DNA of 5,612 nt from Planctomycetota bacterium (GTDB taxonomy: Bacteria > Planctomycetota > MHYJ01 > JACQXL01), in contig JASEHY010000099.1 in NCBI GenBank assembly GCA_030018555.1, forward strand, positions 1-5,612, written 5' to 3'. Both the position numbers and the translations under genes were made by a program. Positions 1-5,612 of this stretch are shown in pieces (the first letter of the stretch is position 1; the number at the start of each line of letters is the position of its first letter). The notes below the pieces were generated by a model. The model was given only the letters and a program-made list of their open reading frames with translations, was not told the DNA's origin and searched no databases.

Positions 1-2808
1 AGAGAGTTTGTAGGGATGTTTGAGATAGCGGTAAGAGAGTAGAATCGGGACATCTATCCCAATCTTATAATCCTGAGGTATTTCCCGTTCATCAATAGTA
101 GTGAGAGATTCTATTTCAGGAGGGGTGAGTTCCATATCAGGTCTGGCTGCGAAGGCAAGATAGCCGGTCTCGCGCTCCACATCAAGCACCTTCACCCCGC
201 GGTATTCTATCGGCTCAAATCCGTTACCGGCACCGCTCTTTTTCATCTCTGACTGATATGAGATATAAAGGTTATAGATATTCATTATCGGTGCGTGAAG
301 CGACACTGTCCAGAGCCGTCCTTCATCCGTAACCTCTTCGCCCTTGTGCTTGATGTTGTCGCCGCGGATGTCAATATTCATTGCGGATTTGGGCAGTAAG
401 ACCTTGAATTGCCCGACTGTGGCAAAGAGAATCTGGTATCTGGTGGTGATACTGCTGTGAACCACAGATTCACCGATAGAGACCAATTGGAATGTCTCAG
501 CCATTACTGAGGGCTTGACCTTTTCTATGTTTATTTTCACACTCCACGGCGTCTCAAAGTATTTGTAGGCGAGGGTAGGAATGAATGACGCCATTGACGG
601 CGGCAGTTCCTTGATGTCTATTTCCACCATCTTGGAAATATTCTTCGGGTCGGTGTTGATTCTCAATATCGGGTCTGACTTTATCGCCAGGAATCCCTGT
701 TCCTTCTTGACATCAATCAACTTCAGGACAGGAACGGCGAAATCCTTCTCTAATTTCTCCAGAATTACCTCGCTTTCTATGTTAAGAGAGTAAGCACCTT
801 CAATACGGTTAGAAAGCGTAATAGATATTTCATCTCCACTTCGTTTCCAATCATCAATATATTGGCCCTTAAGGTCAACGATGTGTAATTCCTTGGGCAG
901 AATGAGTTTAAGGTTGAATAATCCGGCTTTGCGGATGTCGTAGAGAATAGTATAGGAGAGATTGACCTTGCGTTCATCTATCTTCATCAGGGCGCGGACC
1001 TCTGCCATAATCTCCGGCTTGACATCGCTGAGCGTGAATTTCAGGACAAACGGGTGCTTGATATATCTGAAGGCGAAATCAGGATATGACTCAGGCGGGA
1101 TGGTTGCTTCCTGTTTTTCTGATTGACCGGTATATGCCGTTCGTTTTCCTTCCGTAACACTCTTGCCTTTTAGAGAGAGCGGGAATTCCTTGATATTCAT
1201 CTGGCTTAAGCCCTCAAATGAAGCAACATCTATCTTTAAGCCCGGGAAGGCAACCAGTCCGATATGTCCCTGCTCGCGTTCTATATCAAGGCATTGAATG
1301 GTGGGCAGTGATAGTCCTTCTTTTTCCTTCACGCTCTTCTCGGTCAGCAGTGTCAGGTTATAGGTTCCTTCGGCTTTAGAGCGCAGGTCAATGGTCAGGA
1401 TGTTATTCTTTAGAACCCAGTTATTGATATTGGCTCCGTCAATGTTAATCACGCGCAGGTTATCGTCCATTTTTAACTTCAACTGGAACACGCCGGCATC
1501 ACGGATGGTATAGGCGATAGTGGTGTCCAGCCGAAGAGAATCCTTGGAGACCCTTGCCAGAGTAATCAATTCGGCAAAGACCTTGGGCGGAATATTGTCA
1601 ACTTTAAGCGAAAGGGTGAACGGCCTCTTGAGATACTTGAATGCCAGAGTGAACCCCGTTAGAAGTCCGTCTCCTAATGTCTTCGGAGACGGCAGTCCCC
1701 TCTGGGGACTTACTTCTAACGGGGTGAAGATGCTGGATGGACTTTTACCAGTGGGCAGGTCTTGCAGGTCTATCTGCGAGATGTTTTCCAGAGAGACCGC
1801 TTCAATACGTAGGTCTTTTTTACTGGTTACGGCAATATAGCCCTTCTCACGTTCACAGCCCAGCGGAATAATCTCAGGCATCACAAATGTCATCGGCACC
1901 GCCTCAAGAATCTTCTCTATAATAATCTTCAGAGCAAATGATTGGGTAACACCGCTCTGGGTTTCTACTCTCAGGAGTTTCTGTCCTTTGTTGTCAAAGG
2001 CATCCCATTTCCTGATATTCTCACCGCTGACCGAGATGATATTGAGGTCATTAGAGAGCGTAACCTCAAACGAATCCATCTCACCCTGCAGGATGGAATA
2101 ATCCAACAGGGTATCTATTCGCAAACTTCCTCTGCTGACCGAGAGGATATTCTGTGCTTCCACGAGATATTTTGCTGCGGCGATTTTGGCGGTTTCTACG
2201 GTGGACCAGGAAAGAGTAACGGAATCCTTAAGTGTATTAAAGAGCAGGACTTCGGTAACATTGGACTTTTCCTTGAGGATGCCGTAGTTGATTTCCGGCG
2301 AGACCGATACCTTGGCGTCTTTGACCGGGATGGTAAATCTTACCGATGATTTTACAGCCGGTATAAAATAGACCGTGGTTGTCCGTCCTAATTTTTCAAG
2401 GCGGATACGGGAGAGGTGTTCAAAGGTAATCTGGTAATCGCCCTTGACGCCGATGAGGAAATAGTAAACGTCCTTCTTTCGCTGGAGAATAATATTCTTC
2501 TCCTTGCCCTTGATGATTTTATAGTTAGTGATAGAGGCATCAGCCGGGAAAATCCGAACCTCCTGCCAGCCGTCTGATAAATTGGAAATGCTGATATTGG
2601 TTCTGAATCTTGCCAGGTCGCCTTCTACACTGCCAACGGTGTCCATTGAGGTGATGGTGTAGGACGGTAATGGCTCAAGAGAAGTGTCTTTAGATAGTGG
2701 CTCATCGGCTTGAATATAAGCAAGGTTGCCAACCGTTATTAATAGCAGTGTTATGAGTATTCCGACCCCACTTATAGTTATCCTCAAATTATTATTTGTT
2801 GTGTACAT
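1..2808 (-). CDS. Exported protein with tandem beta-rich modules (3' partial, function unknown)
   Basis: The frame is open for 936 codons from ATG 2808-2806 to the window edge, with no in-frame stop on reading every codon; the stop lies beyond base 1. The start is chosen because AAGGAG sits six bases upstream and a signal sequence follows at once. Seen: signal sequence at residues 1-34, a beta-rich domain at about 36-205, then tandem modules of about 170-190 residues that continue to the edge. Module cores align at conserved D/E-x-x-x-G-x-Y/F motifs (EREKG, EREQG, KKEQG, ERETG at about 319, 510, 701 and 878) and at Y-x-x-x-P motifs (KYLKRPF, RYIKHPF, KYFETPW, RYLKHPY, prolines at 396, 584, 754 and 932). 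I see no enzyme motif, lipobox, LPXTG or cysteine pattern. A palindromic element supplies 25 residues between the first two Y-x-x-x-P modules' junction parts. The role is unknown; the modules resemble those of the upstream membrane protein, so a shared extracytoplasmic complex is my inference. Confidence 0.94.
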   Translation of the reverse strand, partial: MYTTNNNLRITISGVGILITLLLITVGNLAYIQADEPLSKDTSLEPLPSYTITSMDTVGSVEGDLARFRTNISISNLSDGWQEVRIFPADASITNYKIIKGKEKNIILQRKKDVYYFLIGVKGDYQITFEHLSRIRLEKLGRTTTVYFIPAVKSSVRFTIPVKDAKVSVSPEINYGILKEKSNVTEVLLFNTLKDSVTLSWSTVETAKIAAAKYLVEAQNILSVSRGSLRIDTLLDYSILQGEMDSFEVTLSNDLNIISVSGENIRKWDAFDNKGQKLLRVETQSGVTQSFALKIIIEKILEAVPMTFVMPEIIPLGCEREKGYIAVTSKKDLRIEAVSLENISQIDLQDLPTGKSPSSIFTPLEVSPQRGLPSPKTLGDGLLTGFTLAFKYLKRPFTLSLKVDNIPPKVFAELITLARVSKDSLRLDTTIAYTIRDAGVFQLKLKMDDNLRVINIDGANINNWVLKNNILTIDLRSKAEGTYNLTLLTEKSVKEKEGLSLPTIQCLDIEREQGHIGLVAFPGLKIDVASFEGLSQMNIKEFPLSLKGKSVTEGKRTAYTGQSEKQEATIPPESYPDFAFRYIKHPFVLKFTLSDVKPEIMAEVRALMKIDERKVNLSYTILYDIRKAGLFNLKLILPKELHIVDLKGQYIDDWKRSGDEISITLSNRIEGAYSLNIESEVILEKLEKDFAVPVLKLIDVKKEQGFLAIKSDPILRINTDPKNISKMVEIDIKELPPSMASFIPTLAYKYFETPWSVKINIEKVKPSVMAETFQLVSIGESVVHSSITTRYQILFATVGQFKVLLPKSAMNIDIRGDNIKHKGEEVTDEGRLWTVSLHAPIMNIYNLYISYQSEMKKSGAGNGFEPIEYRGVKVLDVERETGYLAFAARPDMELTPPEIESLTTIDEREIPQDYKIGIDVPILLSYRYLKHPYKLS
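1667..1692. repeat. Inner hairpin 1 of the palindromic element
   Basis: CCGTCTCC at 1667-1674 pairs perfectly with GGAGACGG at 1685-1692 across a ten-base loop. It abuts the left outer arm directly. It would form on either DNA strand or in the mRNA. Confidence 0.9.
1694..1710. repeat. Inner hairpin 2 of the palindromic element
   Basis: AGTCCCC at 1694-1700 pairs perfectly with GGGGACT at 1704-1710 across a three-base loop. One unpaired base separates it from hairpin 1 and one from the right outer arm, so with the outer stem it completes a compact three-way junction. It lacks a T tract and lies in mid-gene, so it is not a terminator. Confidence 0.9.
2707..2808 (-). other. Signal sequence of the downstream protein
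   Basis: Residues 1-34 have a polar start with one Arg (position 9), a hydrophobic core (about residues 12-26, rich in Ile and Leu) and a possible signal peptidase I site after Ala34 (IQA before DEP). There is no Cys near the cleavage site, so a lipoprotein is unlikely. If cleavage fails, the segment would act as a membrane anchor with the modules still outside the cytoplasm. Confidence 0.8.
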
Positions 2809-2811
2809 AAA

Positions 2812-5612
2812 CTACTCCTTTCCCGCCTGAGCGGTATTTGATGTTATTTTATAATATATAATCAAGATAGTTAATAACACTATGGAAAACCCGAATCCGC
2901 TGATAAGGGTTTCTTTGATAACTCCATCTGAGACTAAGTGTCCCATAACGCATCCGATAGCAATAAATACATTAACAATAATAGCGGTTTTGAGGTTCTG
3001 GCGACTGACATAGAATAATGTTCCGCTAATTACAAACCAGCCGAGCAACTGTAAAAATAGTACGATTGCACCGGAAAAGCAATAGAATCCAATCTGACCC
3101 CTGCTTTTGCCGAGATTGAGTGACTCAAAGGCGTAATAATAGGTATTCTGTAAAGGCACAGAAACATTTATAGGCAAGGCGCCGACTGAACGACCTTTCT
3201 CAGTGCGACCGAATATTTGTTCTGACTTCCGAGAGCCAGCCAAGTCATACCGGACGCCAGTGTCAGGGTTATAATATTCAACTTTAACCGACCCGACACT
3301 ACCCGTTGCTGTCCAAGTTACTCCCCTTGTTTCGTCAACTATCCATTTACCGCTCTTCTCAGGAGATTCTGGCTGGGCAGGAGGTGCGGGTGCGGGTTGA
3401 GCAGGTGCTTTTTCTGCTTTAGAAGATACTTTTCCCCTCCCCCCCATTCTTTTACCTCCCAGACCGCCTCCAATCCCAATCGTATCATAAACAGCCCCCT
3501 CACCTTTGATAGGAGAGTCAGTATCAAATTCAGATGCTTCCTCTTCTTTTAGTTCATCTACTACTGATTTCTTGTCCTTTGATGCCTGTTTTTTCTCCCC
3601 TTGCTCCCTTGCCCTTCTTGATAAGTCAGTGAGTTTCTTGAGTTGTTCCACATCGCCTCTAAAATCCTGTGCTTCTTTACTTATCGCCTCTTCTTCACAA
3701 GGTACGGAAGAGGAGTGCTTCGGTAGATACACTCTCTCAACTTTTTCTGATGACGTTTCATCCTTCTCCTTCTGTTCTACCATTACCATTAATGACGATG
3801 ACGACATTGCTGGCTTATATTGTTTCGCCATCGTTTTTGCTGACATTAAATTTGGTATTAAAGCGACTGAAAGAGTCACGAGCAAAAGCGTTGTAAGTAG
3901 TAACCCGCCGCTTCCATAAAGAATTATTCGTCTCCAGTTTAAGCGGAGCAGTAAGAGATAATTTATAATCGCCTTAATCACCCTGATTAACACGAAAGAG
4001 AGTATTACTATAATTATGAGCCAGAGAACCATCTTCTTTATAATCGGAGGGATAGCCATCCAGAGTTTGTAGATAAATGAGGTTACGCCGTCTATTGCCC
4101 ATCTGCTCAAGGAAGGATAGGTAATGACCGGGTCGTGATAGACAAACTCCATATTGCCCTGTGGTAATCCGAGATAATATTTTTGAGGCAGAAAGAAATG
4201 CCAGGTTGCCTTTTCTATATTGAGGTCTGTCCTGGGCATTATGAAATCAAGTTTCTTCAGAGCGGTAAATGAGGATTGACTCTGGACATAGACAAAGACC
4301 AGATTGGTCTGTTTGCGAGGCGCACCCTTTTCCGGCATCAGTGGTATCAGAATCTCCTGCTTATTATTAACAATCGGTTTGACCGGCTTATCATCTAAAT
4401 ATGTGCCCCAGAGAACCGCTGAAGGCGGTAGTGTTACGGTAAGATATTGCTTGGCAGTATTTTCAACCACAGTGCTGACATAAGTAACTATTTCTCCACT
4501 CTGACGGCTGAGAGAGAACAAATCGCAGGATACTATCTTTGCGGGCAGAAGGGCGCTCAATTCGTGGGTCTTTACACTGAAGGCAACTCTGGCATCTGGT
4601 TTATTAAATGAGAAAAACTGGGTGGGCTGGTAAGGTAACTGTTTTAAGACCGCCGATGCCCTGTTTTCTATCTCCTTTTCTATAGATGGAATCATCTGGA
4701 TGTTATTTATCTCGGTAGCATTAATCTCGGTTCGCTCATTGCCCCGGGAAAGCATTATGAAACCGGATTCTAAAGAGCCATCCAGCACCTTGAGCGGCTC
4801 AAAAGACATCTGGGTAATATCTGCAGAGGTAATATCATAACTGACTGAAAGTGAATAATTACCCTTGATTTTAGAGACGAGTCCAATTTCTTTTATATTG
4901 TTATCCGAATGAATTATATTCTTTACAGCATCACCGCTGATTTGGGGATTGAGTGCTTCTGACGGCAACTGGATTCTCAATTGATTAACCTTACTATTCT
5001 GGATAGAATAATTTACCAGATTGATAACCTTCATTTGACCTTCTCTGATAATCAGCCCTGTATAGATATTAGCCCGTACTAAAGGAAGAAGAGGAATAGT
5101 TGTGAGACCTAAAGTCCATTGAGACGAGTTAGAATGGAATGCCATTTTCATAGCGGTGGGATTCTGATAGAACGGCGGTAGTTTATTGATACTGATTTCG
5201 GTTATGGCACCCGATAAATTCGCCTTAACTGCAGTATCCTCATCGGCAGTGATGGCCAGATAGTATTCCGATTGCTTTGCCTCAGGAATTATTAGAGGTA
5301 ATATTTTTATATCCTTATCATTCTGAGTAATATATTTTTCCACTTCAAAGGTGATGGTTTCTTTCTCAATTACAGGACGGATGAACTCTATTCTGACAGA
5401 GTTGCTATCTTCTCTAAAATCCCAGATTTTAATGTTATCTGATGGCAACACAACACGCGGTCTCCATCCGTCAGGGATTTTAATATCTATCGCAAAGAGT
5501 GGTGCTTTTCTGATTGCTAAATCTAAGTTTATATAGCGATTGTATGGGGCTATTTTGTATGCTTTTGAAAATGCAGTGAAGGCAGAGTCGTATTGGTTAT
5601 TTTCGGCAAAAT
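2812..5612 (-). CDS. Large multi-domain membrane protein with extracytoplasmic beta-modules (5' partial, function unknown)
   Basis: The frame is open from the window edge to a TAG at 2814-2812, giving 932 visible residues; the true start lies beyond 5612. A GTG at 5451-5449 is possible, but the 53 codons before it read as normal protein, so I treat it as internal. Seen: residues 1-24 resemble the second half of a TPR repeat (FAENNQYDSAFTAFSKAYKI, then AP). Beta-rich modules lie at about 151-262 and 331-447, the first with an LRIQLP...ISGD core like the downstream protein. Transmembrane helices lie at about 527-549 and 562-585, joined by a basic loop (LRLNWRR). The linker at about 586-770 holds Ser-rich, charged heptad-like, Gly-rich (707-726) and Ala/Pro-rich (735-750) parts. 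A small beta domain follows, then helices at about 843-865, 875-892 and 901-920. Inferred topology from the positive-inside rule: modules and linker outside, C-terminus inside. No catalytic motif is visible. The style resembles uncharacterised planctomycete-type envelope proteins; this is an inference. Confidence 0.93.
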   Translation of the reverse strand, partial: FAENNQYDSAFTAFSKAYKIAPYNRYINLDLAIRKAPLFAIDIKIPDGWRPRVVLPSDNIKIWDFREDSNSVRIEFIRPVIEKETITFEVEKYITQNDKDIKILPLIIPEAKQSEYYLAITADEDTAVKANLSGAITEISINKLPPFYQNPTAMKMAFHSNSSQWTLGLTTIPLLPLVRANIYTGLIIREGQMKVINLVNYSIQNSKVNQLRIQLPSEALNPQISGDAVKNIIHSDNNIKEIGLVSKIKGNYSLSVSYDITSADITQMSFEPLKVLDGSLESGFIMLSRGNERTEINATEINNIQMIPSIEKEIENRASAVLKQLPYQPTQFFSFNKPDARVAFSVKTHELSALLPAKIVSCDLFSLSRQSGEIVTYVSTVVENTAKQYLTVTLPPSAVLWGTYLDDKPVKPIVNNKQEILIPLMPEKGAPRKQTNLVFVYVQSQSSFTALKKLDFIMPRTDLNIEKATWHFFLPQKYYLGLPQGNMEFVYHDPVITYPSLSRWAIDGVTSFIYKLWMAIPPIIKKMVLWLIIIVILSFVLIRVIKAIINYLLLLRLNWRRIILYGSGGLLLTTLLLVTLSVALIPNLMSAKTMAKQYKPAMSSSSLMVMVEQKEKDETSSEKVERVYLPKHSSSVPCEEEAISKEAQDFRGDVEQLKKLTDLSRRAREQGEKKQASKDKKSVVDELKEEEASEFDTDSPIKGEGAVYDTIGIGGGLGGKRMGGRGKVSSKAEKAPAQPAPAPPAQPESPEKSGKWIVDETRGVTWTATGSVGSVKVEYYNPDTGVRYDLAGSRKSEQIFGRTEKGRSVGALPINVSVPLQNTYYYAFESLNLGKSRGQIGFYCFSGAIVLFLQLLGWFVISGTLFYVSRQNLKTAIIVNVFIAIGCVMGHLVSDGVIKETLISGFGFSIVLLTILIIYYKITSNTAQAGKE
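2815..2820 (-). promoter_or_regulatory. Ribosome binding site of the downstream gene, inside the upstream gene
   Basis: The minus strand reads AAGGAG, then TAGTTT, then ATG at 2808. This is a near-ideal Shine-Dalgarno sequence at six-base spacing. It overlaps the last two sense codons (Lys, Glu) of the upstream gene, whose TAG stop lies between it and the new start. This arrangement indicates translational coupling and fixes the start codon of the downstream gene. No room is left for a promoter or terminator between the genes. Confidence 0.93.
3358..3855 (-). other. Low-complexity linker between membrane domains of the upstream protein
   Basis: Residues of about 586-751 of the visible protein follow the second transmembrane helix. 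In order they show a Ser-rich patch (MSSSSLMVMV), an acidic and basic stretch with heptad-like spacing that may form a coiled coil, a Gly-rich segment starting at TIGIGGGLGGKRMGGRG, and an Ala/Pro-rich tract (PAPAPPAQP). The predicted topology puts it outside the cytoplasm. Gly-rich stretches of this kind are, to my recollection, common in large planctomycete membrane proteins; the role here is unknown. Confidence 0.75.

Larger units (their letters stand above)
1653..1725. mobile_element. Palindromic MITE/REP-like element inserted in frame in a coding sequence
   Basis: Perfect 14-bp terminal inverted repeats (ACCCCGTTAGAAGT at 1653-1666 and its complement at 1712-1725) enclose two further perfect hairpins. 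The pentamer GTGAA occurs at 1649-1653 and again at 1724-1728, exactly 75 bp apart, which fits a target duplication that partly overlaps the repeat ends. On the minus strand it encodes PLEVSPQRG...GDGLLTGFT-like residues, 25 codons in total, without a stop. Reading its six frames by eye, four are open, so it can enter genes with little damage. It has no room for a transposase and would need one from elsewhere. Rickettsia palindromic elements are an established precedent for repeats that become in-frame protein segments; no relation to them is claimed. Confidence 0.85.
1..2184 (-). repeat. Tandem protein modules of about 170-190 residues in the downstream protein
   Basis: From about residue 209 the protein repeats one pattern: a strand with alternating hydrophobics (for example SLRIDTLLDYSI, SLRLDTTIAYTI, KVNLSYTILYDI), a strand ending in a hydrophobic-Lys-hydrophobic run, a motif near ISVSGENI / INIDGANI / VDLKGQYI / IDIRGDNI, a G-x-Y-x-L strand, an acidic-basic EREQG-like motif, a segment ending in ELP or similar, a linker, then Y-x-x-x-P. 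I count a first diverged copy, three copies opened by Y-x-x-x-P (prolines at 396, 584 and 754) and the start of another at 932. Copies are diverged at DNA level, so the duplication is old. The alternating pattern suggests beta-sandwich domains; no fold was computed. Confidence 0.85.

Noticed and set aside
1667..1710. Hairpins as an intrinsic terminator
   Set aside because: They lie in mid-gene, have no T tract on either strand and belong to a larger palindrome.
1520..1840. Plus-strand open frame of 106 codons that crosses the palindromic element
   Set aside because: It is open partly because the element is stop-free in several frames; the rest is antisense to conserved protein modules.
2026..2151. 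Near-identical 18-base direct repeats (2026-2043 and 2134-2151, one mismatch)
   Set aside because: They encode similar beta-strand residues (NIISVSG and NILSVSR) in one protein; chance or shared codon choice explains them and no repeat structure surrounds them.
1942..2349. Plus-strand open frame of 135 codons
   Set aside because: It lies wholly opposite the well-supported minus-strand repeat protein, has no convincing ribosome binding site and shows no recognisable domain.
3506..3919. Plus-strand open frame of 137 codons, rich in Ser and Phe
   Set aside because: Its composition mirrors the Lys/Glu-rich linker encoded on the opposite strand, so it is an antisense shadow.
4415..4429. Short inverted repeat ACCGC / GCGGT
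   Set aside because: A five-base stem inside a coding region is expected by chance and has no accompanying structure.
5449..5451. GTG as the start of the upstream gene
   Set aside because: The frame stays open to the window edge with protein-like sequence, including a TPR-like motif, so the gene most likely starts outside the window.

Overview
The window is filled by two large genes on the minus strand, read from high to low coordinates. Both run off the window: the upstream gene lacks its start (beyond base 5612) and the downstream gene lacks its stop (below base 1). There are no RNA genes, no CRISPR array and no non-coding stretch longer than a few bases. The two genes are separated by three bases, and a strong ribosome binding site for the second lies inside the last codons of the first, so they form an operon.

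Upstream gene (5612 to 2812, 932 residues visible): a multi-domain membrane protein. It has a TPR-like fragment at the visible N-terminus, two or more extracytoplasmic beta-rich modules, a pair of transmembrane helices, a long charged linker with Gly-rich and Ala/Pro-rich parts, a small beta domain and three C-terminal transmembrane helices. Downstream gene (2808 to 1, 936 residues visible): an exported protein with an N-terminal signal sequence, a beta-rich N-terminal domain, and at least four tandem copies (the last truncated) of a roughly 170-190 residue beta-rich module. The modules of the two proteins resemble each other, so the genes look like paralogous or co-evolving partners of one envelope-associated assembly. 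I cannot name a function for either.

The most notable feature is a 73-bp palindromic element at 1653-1725 inside the downstream gene. It has perfect 14-bp terminal inverted repeats enclosing two further perfect hairpins (8-bp and 7-bp stems). It is flanked by a 5-bp direct repeat offset by exactly 75 bp. It adds 25 residues in frame at the linker between two protein modules, and taking those residues out restores the linker length seen between other modules. It looks like a small MITE- or REP-like element that has become protein-coding sequence.

Organism: a bacterium of moderate GC. The Gly-rich stretch, the very large exported repeat proteins and the module style recall Planctomycetota and neighbouring candidate phyla known mostly from metagenomes. 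This is an impression from family style, not a demonstrated placement.
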